Origin: Clostridiales bacterium Firm_14
GTDB lineage: Bacteria > Bacillota > Clostridia > Saccharofermentanales > Saccharofermentanaceae
NCBI GenBank assembly: GCA_001604135.1
Contig: LVAT01000006.1
Span: forward strand, 62,001-126,000
Reading direction: 5' to 3'
DNA: 64,000 nt
Below, one piece after another: positions 1 to 8,551 of the stretch. Under the pieces are notes generated by a model, which saw only the letters and a program-made list of their open reading frames with translations, ran no database searches and was not told the DNA's origin. A program made the translations under genes and the position numbers. Every line of letters starts with the position of its first letter. Position 1 is the stretch's first letter.

Positions 1-493
1 ACGAGAGGCCGGGATAGTTAAGCTGTCTTAATACTTCGTAGATAGCGACAGCTGCTGCGTTGGAGACATTAAGGCATCTGCAGTCGGCTGCCATGGGGAT
101 CCTGAAGCACCTGTCGAGGTTGGCCCTTAAGATCTCGCCCGGAATGCCGGTGCTCTCCTTGCCGAAGATAAGGTAAATCTCAGATCCTTCAGAAGCTTTT
201 TTGAAATCTATGTCAGAAGGCGGTACCTTCCCGTAACGGGTCATGAAGAAATACTCGCCGTCATTCTTGCTCACAAAGTCCTGCCATGAGTCGTAGAGAG
301 TGTACTCTGCCCATGTGATGTGATTAGTGGATGCTCTCCTGAACTCTGGATTCTCGATGTCAAAACCGACAGGTCCTATGATGTGGAGTGTCGCTCCGGT
401 AGCAACGCAGGTGCGCATGATGTTGCCGGTATTCTGCGGGATCTCCGGTTCAAATAAAACGACGTTTACTATGCTTTTACCTGATTTATTCAT
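1..493 (-). CDS. trmL: tRNA (cytidine(34)-2'-O)-methyltransferase, TrmL-like (3' end cut by window)
   Basis: This leftward reading frame starts at ATG 493-491, just after a GTGGAGAAG ribosome binding site, and is still open at base 1, giving about 164 residues. The family usually has about 155-165 residues, so nearly all of the gene is present. The N-terminus reads NVVLFEPEIPQNTGNIMRTC, the middle holds LIFGKESTGIPGEIL, and the end holds IPMAADCRCLNVSNAAAVA. These are the three SPOUT-fold motifs that form the knotted SAM-binding site. TrmL methylates the ribose of the wobble base of tRNA-Leu in the cytoplasm. I identify the family with high confidence; the exact tRNA substrate is family knowledge. 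Confidence 0.9.
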   Translation of the reverse strand, partial: MNKSGKSIVNVVLFEPEIPQNTGNIMRTCVATGATLHIIGPVGFDIENPEFRRASTNHITWAEYTLYDSWQDFVSKNDGEYFFMTRYGKVPPSDIDFKKASEGSEIYLIFGKESTGIPGEILRANLDRCFRIPMAADCRCLNVSNAAAVAIYEVLRQLNYPGLS

Positions 494-711
494 GTTCTTC
501 TCCACACGGGACATTCTTTATATAGACGGTCATACATCTGCCATGAAAAACCATGCCTCCAAATGGCTACAATAATAACCTCTGATCAACAGTCAATATA
601 ATATTTATTGGAAAGGTGCTTTTCAAGGTTTGAAAATAAATATCAAAGTCTTTTAGCGTTATCAGGCACGAGACCCGACAATAGCCGGATTTTTGTCTAT
701 CCGCGAATAGA

Positions 712-742
712 AAAAACGGAATCCTTTATTCACAAGGATTTG
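712..742 (-). terminator. Probable intrinsic terminator of the M50-like gene
   Basis: Read leftward, AATCCTT pairs with AAGGATT across a seven-base loop and is followed by CCGTTTTTTC. It lies just past the stop of the gene at 750-1793. The stem is short and A/T-rich, so this is a moderate call. Confidence 0.5.
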
Positions 743-749
743 AGCTCCT

Positions 750-1793
750 TTATAAGGCCTTCCCCGGAAAATTATCTATCGCGTGATTAAGCCTGTTGAT
801 ACACTTTCTGCAGTATTCTCTCTCGACGGGAACAGAGAACTCTTCGATCTTCTCCAGAGCCTTTATCGCACAGGTTTTTGCGGTCTCCACGTTGCCGAAG
901 CAGTTAAGTTCATAAAAGCCCTTAACGAACATCGCATTGGGTTCCGTATCCTTCGAAATGTCGTCAATTATCCTGTGATAGTATTCCTTGGCCTTGGAGG
1001 GAACGATGTTGTGGTAAGAGTAGTAATAGACCAGATCCATGCAGATGCCCAGGTTTATCTTGGTATCTATGCTGTTTGGTTTCAGCACGCTCTCGACATC
1101 GGCTACCGCTTCAGGCATCCTGTCAAAATAGTCATTGGCATCCAGATATTCGAAATACAGAAGAAAATACAGCATTCTCTCCGTGTCCCAGACCTTCTTG
1201 TAATTCATCTCTCTTATGGGCTTCAGATCCATCTGGTCGAAAGGAACGCCGGACCTCAGCATGCTTAAGCCTTCCTGCGCATATCCGGACAATGACTTAC
1301 TGGCATTGACCTTGGCCAGGACAGAGATGGTAGTGCAGAATTTTCCGATGATGAAGACAAGTGTCCATGCACCCAGGAGGAAGAATACCGACCCCAGGAA
1401 GTAAGAATAGACCTTGAATGTGGCGATCAGAAGACCTGTAAATATGCCTATTCCGGCAAGGAGCATAACGAGCGCGGACACGATCATATAGCCTTTCTCT
1501 CTGGCAATGAGTTTCTTGCTGTCAGTTTCTGCTTCGCGTTCGAGATCGAATGACGTCAAGACCTGCAAGCCAATTCCGGCTTTGTGCCCCCTTTTTTCCC
1601 ATTTGCCGTTTTTAAGCTTTGTATATTTGAGACCGAATATAAGGATATCCGTGACTTTCATTCCAAAAACTTTTGCAAAGGCTAATTGGAAAAGTCCTTG
1701 AACAAATGTGGACAAGATAAGCCCTACGATAGCCATCACTAAGATAACAATCGGATTGTATGTAAGTTCTCCCAAATATCTTAAATACTGCAT
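750..1793 (-). CDS. Polytopic membrane protein resembling M50 metallopeptidases but lacking the zinc motif
   Basis: The protein has 347 residues. It opens with a membrane helix, then the stretch FVQGLFQLAFAKVFGMKV, then a charged segment LKYTKLKNGKWEKRG, two more membrane helices around residues 105-155, and a soluble helical C-terminal half rich in Tyr and Cys. This layout matches a group of clostridial M50 (site-2 protease-like) proteins, in which the first helix carries HExxH and is followed by a lysine-rich strand. Here the aligned HELGH position reads QGLFQ, so both zinc histidines and the catalytic glutamate are absent. That suggests a non-catalytic relative, but the homology is my inference from layout. 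CAGAGGTAAAG precedes the ATG. It is transcribed divergently from the MFS gene. Confidence 0.5.
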   Translation of the reverse strand: MQYLRYLGELTYNPIVILVMAIVGLILSTFVQGLFQLAFAKVFGMKVTDILIFGLKYTKLKNGKWEKRGHKAGIGLQVLTSFDLEREAETDSKKLIAREKGYMIVSALVMLLAGIGIFTGLLIATFKVYSYFLGSVFFLLGAWTLVFIIGKFCTTISVLAKVNASKSLSGYAQEGLSMLRSGVPFDQMDLKPIREMNYKKVWDTERMLYFLLYFEYLDANDYFDRMPEAVADVESVLKPNSIDTKINLGICMDLVYYYSYHNIVPSKAKEYYHRIIDDISKDTEPNAMFVKGFYELNCFGNVETAKTCAIKALEKIEEFSVPVEREYCRKCINRLNHAIDNFPGKAL

Positions 1794-1914
1794 CTTTACC
1801 TCTGGTTAACACGTTTCCGGGTATTTATGTTGAATATAATAGCATTTTAATTGGGAGCAAGTAAAACACTTCGCCGCATAGTATAATGAGCCAAATCAAT
1901 AACGGCGGTTTCCT

Positions 1915-3114
1915 ATGACAAGCACTAAGAAATTCTGGACATTAAGATATATCATCATCAACGCGACATACTTTGCCGTTTATAGCGGGATTCATGCTTA
2001 TGCGTCCGTTTTCCTGCTCGAAAAGGGCTTCTCCAACACCCTTATCGGAATCACGTTAGCACTTGCCAATATCCTATCAGTCATATTCCAGCCGTTCATC
2101 GCGGGTCTTATAGACAAACAGGGCAAGCTCACAAACCGCAATGTCTCAATGGCATCGACCGCGCTGCTCCTTATAGGCTCCGTTCTCCTGCTCCTCATTA
2201 AGAGCGGGATCGTTGCGATATTCATTATTTTCGCGCTCATATATATGGTGCAGATGGTATACCAGCCGATCATAACGGCGATGTATTTCGAATATGAGGC
2301 AGCAGGATGCCACATCTATTACGGCCTTGCAAGAGGTCTCGGATCTGCAGGATTTGCAGTCACATCCTTCTTCACCGGAAGAGCGATCGGCAGGTTCGGC
2401 GTAAACATCCTCATGATCTTAGACATCATCTTCCTTACTATTGCGCTGGTCGTACTGTATTTCTTCAAGAAACCGAAGACAGGAGCATCTAAGACAGAGA
2501 ATAATGAAGTTGCTCACAACAATCTCTTCAGTTTTATAAAGACATATCCGGGCTTCATGCTTTTCGTGGCAGCTGCAGTCTGCTTCTTCTTCGCGCACAA
2601 CGCGATCAACGATTACATGATCCAGATAATCACACCGCTTGGCGGCACCGAAGCGCAGATGGGAACGGCTGTCTTTATCGCGGCTCTTTTAGAGCTTCCC
2701 ACGATGGCCCTGATCGATAAGATCATGAAGAAGATCTCCGTAAAGAACCTCCTCCTGATCTCAGCGACCGCGTTCCTTATCAAGACGCTCCTGATGCTTA
2801 TTGCGCCCAACATGGTCGTCGTATACATCAGCCAGGCGATGCAGATGTTCGCTTATGCGGTCTTCATCCCTGCCGGCGCTTATTTCGTAAACCAGACAAT
2901 GGCAAGATTAGACCAGGTCAAGGGTCAGGCATATATCAATGTCTCCATAACGCTCGGCGGTGTCTTCTCGAGCCTTGTATGCGGAAGACTCCTTGATATC
3001 AAGGGACCCCACTTCATGCTGATCGTAAGTCTTACTGTTACGGCTATAGGTCTCGTGATCGCATTTTTTGCCCTCAAAGTTGTGGCAATCTCGAGGAAAA
3101 CCGCTCTTAAATAA
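1915..3114 (+). CDS. MFS transporter
   Basis: This 399-residue protein is almost entirely hydrophobic, with about twelve predicted membrane helices and a polar central loop near residue 195 (KKPKTGASKTENNE). A charged loop near residue 70 (GLIDKQGKLTNRN) sits where the MFS signature between helices 2 and 3 falls. The helix pattern is that of the major facilitator superfamily, probably a sugar or nucleoside/drug-type proton symporter. The substrate cannot be read from the sequence. A TATAAT hexamer lies at 1882-1887. The ribosome binding site is weak (GGCGG). The next gene has its own promoter. Confidence 0.8.
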   Translation: MTSTKKFWTLRYIIINATYFAVYSGIHAYASVFLLEKGFSNTLIGITLALANILSVIFQPFIAGLIDKQGKLTNRNVSMASTALLLIGSVLLLLIKSGIVAIFIIFALIYMVQMVYQPIITAMYFEYEAAGCHIYYGLARGLGSAGFAVTSFFTGRAIGRFGVNILMILDIIFLTIALVVLYFFKKPKTGASKTENNEVAHNNLFSFIKTYPGFMLFVAAAVCFFFAHNAINDYMIQIITPLGGTEAQMGTAVFIAALLELPTMALIDKIMKKISVKNLLLISATAFLIKTLLMLIAPNMVVVYISQAMQMFAYAVFIPAGAYFVNQTMARLDQVKGQAYINVSITLGGVFSSLVCGRLLDIKGPHFMLIVSLTVTAIGLVIAFFALKVVAISRKTALK

Positions 3115-3123
3115 AATTCAGTA

Positions 3124-3152
3124 TTGAACATTGTATAGTACCGCGTTATACT
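3124..3152 (+). promoter_or_regulatory. Sigma-A promoter of the lipase gene
   Basis: TTGAAC at 3124-3129 and TATACT at 3147-3152 are separated by 17 bases. The lipase start codon follows 37 bases downstream of the -10 box. Confidence 0.7.
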
Positions 3153-3189
3153 CCCCATATAGGCCGGAAGCCTGATGGGAGAGATTTAT

Positions 3190-4014
3190 ATGAGTAACGA
3201 ATGCTGTTTGAAGTATCCATTATTAATGGTCCACGGAATGGGTTTCCGTGACAGAAAACACCTGTGTTACTGGGGCAGGATCCCCAAAGCACTTGAATCA
3301 CAGGGTGCTAACGTCTTCTTCGGTCACCAGGACGCGGTAGGCTCCGTCGAAGGAAACGCTGACATAATTGCAAAGAGCCTTGATGAAGTCCTTAAGATCA
3401 CCGGCGCGCCGAAGGTAAACATCCTCGCGCATTCCAAGGGCGGTCTTGAATCCAGATATCTCTATAACCATGGTTACAGCGACAAGATCGCTTCGATCAC
3501 CACGATCGACACACCCCACCACGGCTCCAAGACCGTTGATTTCCTCATGCGGGCTCCGAAGTGGATGGTCAAGGCCGCAGCTAAGGGCAACGACGTCTGG
3601 CACAAAATGTTAGGCGACAAGCACCCTGACAGCTACGCATGCTTCGACATCCTCACCACGAAGACTGCAGAGCAGTTTAATATCGACAACCCCACGCCCG
3701 ATAACATCCTGTGCCAGAGCTACGGCTTCAAGTGCAAGGGTTCTTTCTCGGATTCGGTCTTCTGCATTACTTATCCGATCGTTCGAAGATTCGATGGCGA
3801 CAACGACGGCATGGTCTCCACAGATTCCATGCACTGGGCCGACTTTAAGGGAATCAGAACATCTACGACTCACAGAGGAATCTCCCACGCCGACGTTGTG
3901 GACATGAGGCGCAGACGCTTTACGAAGAAAACGCCTTCAGCCGATGACGAAGTCAGTGACATCGTTCCCTTCTACGTCGAAGTCGTAAAGGGATTAAAGG
4001 AATTGGGCTATTAA
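3190..4014 (+). CDS. Alpha/beta-hydrolase, triacylglycerol lipase-like
   Basis: I place the start at ATG 3190, seven bases after GGGAGAG, rather than at the upstream ATG 3175, which lies inside that binding site; this gives 274 residues. The N-terminal VHGMG (residues 14-18) is the usual HG oxyanion-hole motif. The nucleophile elbow is AHSKGG with Ser82, a common variant of G-x-S-x-G in Pseudomonas-type lipases. Aspartates in FDGDNDGMVS and the histidine in HRGISHADV are the likely rest of the triad. TIDTPHHGS is typical of this lipase family. No signal peptide is visible, so a cytoplasmic esterase or lipase is likely. The substrate is unknown. Confidence 0.8.
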   Translation: MSNECCLKYPLLMVHGMGFRDRKHLCYWGRIPKALESQGANVFFGHQDAVGSVEGNADIIAKSLDEVLKITGAPKVNILAHSKGGLESRYLYNHGYSDKIASITTIDTPHHGSKTVDFLMRAPKWMVKAAAKGNDVWHKMLGDKHPDSYACFDILTTKTAEQFNIDNPTPDNILCQSYGFKCKGSFSDSVFCITYPIVRRFDGDNDGMVSTDSMHWADFKGIRTSTTHRGISHADVVDMRRRRFTKKTPSADDEVSDIVPFYVEVVKGLKELGY

Positions 4015-4041
4015 TAAATAATCTCCTTGTAAGTCAATATG

Positions 4042-4079
4042 GGAACTGCCGTCTCTGTTTTGGCAGTTCCTCAATTTTT
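4042..4079 (+). terminator. Intrinsic terminator after the lipase gene
   Basis: GGAACTGCC at 4042-4050 pairs perfectly with GGCAGTTCC at 4062-4070, followed by TCAATTTTTC. Confidence 0.8.
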
Positions 4080-4154
4080 CCACATTTTATTTCAAGTGTG
4101 TTTTAGGTTGCCCTTTTATCCTTAAGCTATAAATCGCAAAGGAGGAATAAGGCA

Positions 4155-5675
4155 ATGATCAGGAAAAAAGTTCTTTTAATACTCGCAATTGCCACAGCAG
4201 CTGCGATGTCTGTCTCAGTCACCGCTTGTCTTGCTTCAAATAATTCTGTCACAGATTCTTCAGATACCACTGCAGAAGTCGTTAATGTGGTAACCGGAGA
4301 AGAATTCAATAACAGCAAAGACGGTGAACACGCGATTGAAATCAGCGGAGACACTGCCGAATATTCAAACATTAAAGTAACCAAGACAGGTGATTCCACT
4401 TCAGGAGATGAGGCAGATTTCTATGGCGACAATGCTGCTGTTTTCGCGACTGACGGAGCAACGTTAACACTTACCGACATCGTAGTTGATACGAACGGCA
4501 CACACGCAAATGCGGTATTCTCATACGGCGAAGGCACGACAGTCAACATCAGCAACTCCAAGATCACTACATCAGGCAACTGCTCCGGCGGCCTCATGAC
4601 TACAGGTGGCGGAACGATGAATGCAACTAACCTTGATATTCACACTACAGGCAATTCATCTGCAGCCATAAGATCTGACAGAGGCGGCGGAACGGTAAAT
4701 GTTGACGGCGGAACTTACGTAACAGACGGCACGGGCTCCCCTGCAATCTACTCCACCGCAGATATCACGGTCAGCAACGCCACGCTCAAATCCACAGCAT
4801 CTGAAGGCGTTGTCGTAGAAGGTAAGAATTCAGTAACTCTTAACAACGTAAATCTGACCGCAGACCACAACAAGAACAACAGCGACAAGACCAATAATCT
4901 CAACGCTGTCATGATCTACCAGTCAATGTCTGGCGATGCATCCGTCGGTCTTGCAACCTTCACGATGACAGGCGGCTCACTTACAAATAAAAACGGTGAC
5001 GTCTTCTTCGTAAATAACACTGCAACTACGATAACGCTCGAAAACGCTGAGATCGTAAATCAGGATGCAAACGGCGTCTTCTTAAGAGCAGCGGCAGCAG
5101 GCTGGGGCTCTGATGGATCTAACGGAGGCAAGGTAAATCTCTACCTCAAAAAGCAGGCCCAGTCAGGCGATATCGTCGTAGACAAAGTCTCTGCTCTTAA
5201 CCTGTATCTTTCGGACGGCACGACATACACAGGCACAGTAAACGGAGCTAACGAAGGTGAAGTTTATGTCGAGATCGAATCAGGCTCCAAGTGGGTCCTC
5301 ACAGGAGATTCATACATCACAGGACTCACGTGTGATACTGATGCAATCGACCTTAACGGCCACAAGCTCTACGTGGACGGCAACATATACAGCACCGGCA
5401 CAGCCTCAACGGGAACAGCTATTACGATAGCAACTGAATCTTCTTCATCCGGAAGGCCGGACGGAATGCCCGGAGAACCCCCTTCAGGAGACAGGACGAA
5501 CGGCGAAAAGCCCTCTGGAGACTTCCCCGGCGATCCTCCGTCAGGTGAAAGACCTCAGGGAGATCCGCCTTCAGGTGACCCTCCGGGAGATCCGCCTTCA
5601 GGTGACCCTCCTTCAGGCAGTCCCGGCGGCAACGGCGGTGAGCCTCCCGCAAAACCAAGTGAAACAACTACTTAA
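4155..5675 (+). CDS. Secreted beta-helix lipoprotein with Pro/Gly/Asp-rich tail
   Basis: The protein has 506 residues. Residues 1-25 form a lipoprotein signal peptide ending in VTAC, so Cys25 would be lipidated and the protein held on the outer face of the membrane. Residues about 45-430 are built of short repeats rich in Thr, Gly, Asn and Val (for example TLTDIVVDTNG, TVNISNSKITTSGN, NATNLDIHTTGN), typical of a right-handed parallel beta-helix as in pectate-lyase folds and adhesins. The last 75 residues are a low-complexity PPSGD/GDPPSG tail, encoded by an imperfect DNA repeat, that could span the wall. No catalytic residues can be assigned. Binding to polysaccharide or surface display is the likely role. 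GGAGG precedes the start. Confidence 0.75.
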   Translation: MIRKKVLLILAIATAAAMSVSVTACLASNNSVTDSSDTTAEVVNVVTGEEFNNSKDGEHAIEISGDTAEYSNIKVTKTGDSTSGDEADFYGDNAAVFATDGATLTLTDIVVDTNGTHANAVFSYGEGTTVNISNSKITTSGNCSGGLMTTGGGTMNATNLDIHTTGNSSAAIRSDRGGGTVNVDGGTYVTDGTGSPAIYSTADITVSNATLKSTASEGVVVEGKNSVTLNNVNLTADHNKNNSDKTNNLNAVMIYQSMSGDASVGLATFTMTGGSLTNKNGDVFFVNNTATTITLENAEIVNQDANGVFLRAAAAGWGSDGSNGGKVNLYLKKQAQSGDIVVDKVSALNLYLSDGTTYTGTVNGANEGEVYVEIESGSKWVLTGDSYITGLTCDTDAIDLNGHKLYVDGNIYSTGTASTGTAITIATESSSSGRPDGMPGEPPSGDRTNGEKPSGDFPGDPPSGERPQGDPPSGDPPGDPPSGDPPSGSPGGNGGEPPAKPSETTT

Positions 5676-5680
5676 AAACA

Positions 5681-5709
5681 AAGGTTGTCTCAAATCGAGG
5701 CAACCTTTT
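5681..5709. terminator. Bidirectional terminator between convergent genes
   Basis: AAGGTTGTCTC pairs with GAGGCAACCTT (one wobble) around AAATC; T-runs lie on both sides. It separates the rightward lipoprotein gene from the leftward operon ending near 5743. It shares its GTTGTCTC core with terminators near 22363, 30222 and 32059. Confidence 0.8.
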
Positions 5710-5742
5710 AGTTTGTCTGTTTCAGTGGGTCTTCAGGCATTT

Positions 5743-6066
5743 TTAAGTCAGAACATCAAACAGTTTATTCTTCTGCGCCGTATTAACCGCTCCGGCTTCA
5801 TAATAGGCGGGATTGTACAGAACTATTCCTGTTTCTTTTCCGGACAACAAGAAGTGTAATTCTGTATTCATATCCATCTCTTCGATCCTGGAATATACCC
5901 TTTTGCTTTTACGTATAAACCTGTCGGTCATAACGCTTCGTGGTATTACTTTTTCTATACCGTGGTATACCGCTTTTATCTCATTGTAATTCTGTGGAAA
6001 AGTTAGCTCTTTGCTGTTTAACTTAACAAAGCAAACAGAATAGCCAACGCTTTTCTTTTCGAGCAC
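5743..6066 (-). pseudogene. Orphan open frame, probably the out-of-frame remnant after a truncated PPOX gene
   Basis: This 107-codon frame overlaps the 3' end of the 79-residue PPOX-like gene by 49 bases in another frame. It has no ribosome binding site of its own; its first codon is GTG inside the upstream gene. The translation (for example GIEKVIPRSVMTDRFIRKSK and LHFLLSGKETGIVLY) does not resemble the second half of a PPOX protein that I recognise. It may be a frameshifted tail, the 3' end of another gene joined by deletion, or a translationally coupled small protein. I cannot assign a function. Confidence 0.35.
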
Positions 6067-6257
6067 GCCTTCGGGTTATTCATATACTGTTTTACTCTCA
6101 TCGAAGATGTGTTTGTCGAGAAATAAAACTGACGCAGCCCGTCGATCTTTCTCGGCTTGAGCATCGCTTTTACATTGGGATATCCCGCCTCATCAACTGA
6201 ACATATAAATGCAACGTTTTGTTTTCTGATAAAACTCTCGATCTTGCTTTTATCCAT
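6018..6257 (-). pseudogene. Truncated pyridoxamine 5'-phosphate oxidase-like (PPOX) protein
   Basis: The 79 residues begin IESFIRKQNVAFICSVDEAG and contain AMLKPRKIDGLRQFYFSTNT and RVKQYMNNPKAC, the N-terminal half of the flavin-binding PPOX split-barrel family, which normally runs to about 130-150 residues. The reading frame ends soon after the NNPKAC strand with an unrelated tail (SKRKALAILFALLS), so the second half of the barrel is missing or shifted out of frame. The family binds FMN or F420-like cofactors. This copy probably cannot fold as a full domain. It is the second-to-last frame of the leftward operon from 10129. A sequencing frameshift would give the same picture. Confidence 0.6.
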
Positions 6258-6276
6258 TTTTCTTATTCCTCATTAA

Positions 6277-7038
6277 TTACATGTAATACCACGTAAAGAA
6301 CACTTTATGCCTGACGATAAATCTCTCAGGATATTTCTCTTCAAGCATCTTTCTGTGCTCCGCATCAAACTGTGCAAGCTGTTTTGCATTCATTGATGCC
6401 ATAACACCGCGGCTGGCCATCATACGGCCATGCCAGGATTCTCTTGTAAAAGGAATATCAACCAGCATCGTTTCCGTATGCGGATCTTCGAAATAGTGTG
6501 TGTTCAGATCCTGAAGTGCCGGCGAGGCGCCTTTCCAATTGCCGTTGATTCTCTTTACAATGCTGTTTGAATCCTGAGCGATTGATTCTTCCTTCAGGTA
6601 GCTCATGTACAATTTCAAAAATACACCACCGGGCTTCAGCAGCGACTTGATCACAGGCACAACGGTATTCGGATCAAAATACCAGAAGCACTGGCATGCC
6701 GTAACAGCATCAAAACTGTGTTCCGGATAAGAAATATCTTCCGCTGCCAAAACTTCGTATTTGATATTGGAATAATCCTTCGAAAGAGCAATGGCCTCTG
6801 TTATTTGCTGTTCTGAAATATCAGTCGCAACAATGTCAGCGCCATACTTGGCAAGGCCTCTCGGTATTACACCGGTTCCCGTGCCCAGATCCAACCATCT
6901 GCTGCCTTGCACGCCGACTCCGATCTCATGCAGTTTTTCGAATACTTCTTCAGGATAAATATCCCTGTATTTCGCATACGCTTTTGAAGTCTTCCCGAAA
7001 TCAAAAGCTTTCCCATCATCTACTGTTAGCTTTTCCAT
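6277..7038 (-). CDS. Class I SAM-dependent methyltransferase
   Basis: This 253-residue protein carries motif I WLDLGTGTGVIPRGLA, the acidic motif II end IVATDIS, and the post-I segment AVTACQCFWYFDP, all typical of Rossmann-fold (UbiE/Coq5-like) methyltransferases. The N-terminus FDFGKTSKAYAKYRDIYP is common in methyltransferases acting on small molecules. The substrate is not evident. It lies 23 bases downstream of the SUKH gene and shares the operon with a second, only distantly similar methyltransferase at 7706-8521. Confidence 0.85.
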   Translation of the reverse strand: MEKLTVDDGKAFDFGKTSKAYAKYRDIYPEEVFEKLHEIGVGVQGSRWLDLGTGTGVIPRGLAKYGADIVATDISEQQITEAIALSKDYSNIKYEVLAAEDISYPEHSFDAVTACQCFWYFDPNTVVPVIKSLLKPGGVFLKLYMSYLKEESIAQDSNSIVKRINGNWKGASPALQDLNTHYFEDPHTETMLVDIPFTRESWHGRMMASRGVMASMNAKQLAQFDAEHRKMLEEKYPERFIVRHKVFFTWYYM

Positions 7039-7061
7039 CTATTTTCCCCTGGTTTTTATTG

Positions 7062-7436
7062 TTACTTCAACTTGTAGAACTCTTCCAACGAATCCGCCTT
7101 AAAAATACTTTCGTTATCTATAGGATCAAATTCATATATCTTCCCGTCCGATATGTAATACGGATTTCCTGCTCCGTCACCGGAAAAGACTACACCATTT
7201 ATTCCGTACTCTTCCTTGTAAAACTGAGTTTCCTTTTTGATCTCATCCAGAGAATAAATGATCCAACTGATTACTATCTCCTCGCCGGTTTGGGGATGAA
7301 CCATGATATCCTGTATTCCGTTCGTCTGACTCAGCAGCGCTTTTAACTCTTTAGGCAAATCAAAACTATCGCAGTCAACAGGCTCCTGCAATTTGATCAT
7401 ACCGTCGTAAAAATCAGCAATAACATCAATTATCAT
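7062..7436 (-). CDS. SMI1/KNR4 (SUKH-family) protein, possible immunity protein
   Basis: The 124 residues show the SUKH pattern: a helix with LPKELKALLSQTNGI, then IYSLDEIKKETQFY, then the core VVFSGDGAGNPYYIS and the end IYEFDPIDNE followed by ADSLEEFY. SUKH proteins often neutralise polymorphic toxins, although many are orphans. No toxin gene is visible nearby. The start overlaps the stop of the previous gene (7433-7436, ATGA), so the two are translationally coupled and likely work together. Confidence 0.75.
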   Translation of the reverse strand: MIIDVIADFYDGMIKLQEPVDCDSFDLPKELKALLSQTNGIQDIMVHPQTGEEIVISWIIYSLDEIKKETQFYKEEYGINGVVFSGDGAGNPYYISDGKIYEFDPIDNESIFKADSLEEFYKLK

Positions 7437-7705
7437 TTTTCAGCTAACCGTTCAAATATCTCTTTAATCAGTTTATCTGAGTTGTCTGTATTTGATCCCG
7501 GAAGAGCCATAATAAATACTCCTGACCAGCAATCCCAAGAGATAAATACATGTTCCTTTTTCATTCGTTCACCGAATTCCGGCAGGATCATTTTCTCGAC
7601 AACATCTATATCGTTGCTGTCCAATTTTGAATTCTCACAAGAGAGACTTCCGTTAGCAACAGTATGCAGTTCCCAGCCGTTATCACTTTTCGAAATTATT
7701 GACAT
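7433..7705 (-). CDS. Hypothetical 90-residue protein coupled to the SUKH gene
   Basis: I do not recognise a family. The protein is small, soluble and acidic, with a likely strand core (HVFISWDCWSGVFIMALPG) between helices, a shape common among immunity-type proteins. It begins immediately after the methyltransferase stop (TGAATG) and overlaps the SUKH gene by four bases, which argues that it is translated. A role as second immunity protein or SUKH partner is inference from position only. Confidence 0.6.
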   Translation of the reverse strand: MSIISKSDNGWELHTVANGSLSCENSKLDSNDIDVVEKMILPEFGERMKKEHVFISWDCWSGVFIMALPGSNTDNSDKLIKEIFERLAEK

Positions 7706-8521
7706 TCACTTTTTTCCAACGATCAAAAAATGCGGGCTGATTCCCATCATCGAATCATCGGTCTCAGATGCATGTATTATCTCAAGCAACCGCGCGCGTC
7801 TGTCAGGCTCTTCCCACTTATTGTTCAGTTCAGGCGTGAACCATACGCAGCCTTCTACAGCGTGCTTGCCCAGTATGGAGAATCCGCCGTCAGACAGCTC
7901 AGTGCAAAGTCCTTCAGGCGTGTGGAAATACGCATCGGCGATAATCCTCGGATATGTGGCGGGACGGATGTGCTCGCCCGTAGCCATTTCGCGCTTTAAC
8001 ATGTCCATGTAGACATCGTCATCGATAAAATCTACGCCGTTGCCATAGACTGACAAAGCCCATGTGGCAGAGCTGAATTTCGAGATGCCGGCAGCAAATA
8101 AAAGACCACCGGGCTTAAGTATACGGTAAGCTTCAAAGATCGCAGTCATCCTGTCTGACAGGTTCATCAGATGATAGAGAGGTCCCATGAGGAGCACTGC
8201 GTCACATGAATCTGAAGGAACATCAACCGCTCTTGCGTCGCCGACTTTAGCAACGTAAGGCGTCTTCATCTCCTTGTTCGCATATTCGACTGCAACAGGT
8301 GCGAGCTCGATCAGAGTGACGTTATTGCCCTGTTCGGCGAGCCACTCGGAATAGCGTCCGATCCCTCCGCCGACATCACAAATGGTTTTGCCTGAACCAG
8401 TAAGATACTTCGAGATTATCTCTTTGGATCTGTAGAACTCGATGACGCCAAGGCCTCTTTCCAGACGTCCGATCTCAGCGCCGCTGTTATAGAAATCAAA
8501 TACATTAGTAATGTCTTCCAT
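7706..8521 (-). CDS. Class I SAM-dependent methyltransferase
   Basis: The protein has 271 residues with a clear motif I (TICDVGGGIGRYSEWLAEQG), the acidic end of strand 2 (VTLIELAP), the motif around VGDARAVDVPSDSCDAVLL and the post-motif GPLYHLMNLSDR. This last segment is typical of small-molecule methyltransferases of the UbiE or antibiotic-resistance type. It is the second gene of a leftward operon and starts 30 bases after the membrane protein gene. The substrate is unknown. Confidence 0.85.
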   Translation of the reverse strand: MEDITNVFDFYNSGAEIGRLERGLGVIEFYRSKEIISKYLTGSGKTICDVGGGIGRYSEWLAEQGNNVTLIELAPVAVEYANKEMKTPYVAKVGDARAVDVPSDSCDAVLLMGPLYHLMNLSDRMTAIFEAYRILKPGGLLFAAGISKFSSATWALSVYGNGVDFIDDDVYMDMLKREMATGEHIRPATYPRIIADAYFHTPEGLCTELSDGGFSILGKHAVEGCVWFTPELNNKWEEPDRRARLLEIIHASETDDSMMGISPHFLIVGKK

Positions 8522-8551
8522 ATATAATTCCCCTTAAATTGCGAAACGTAA

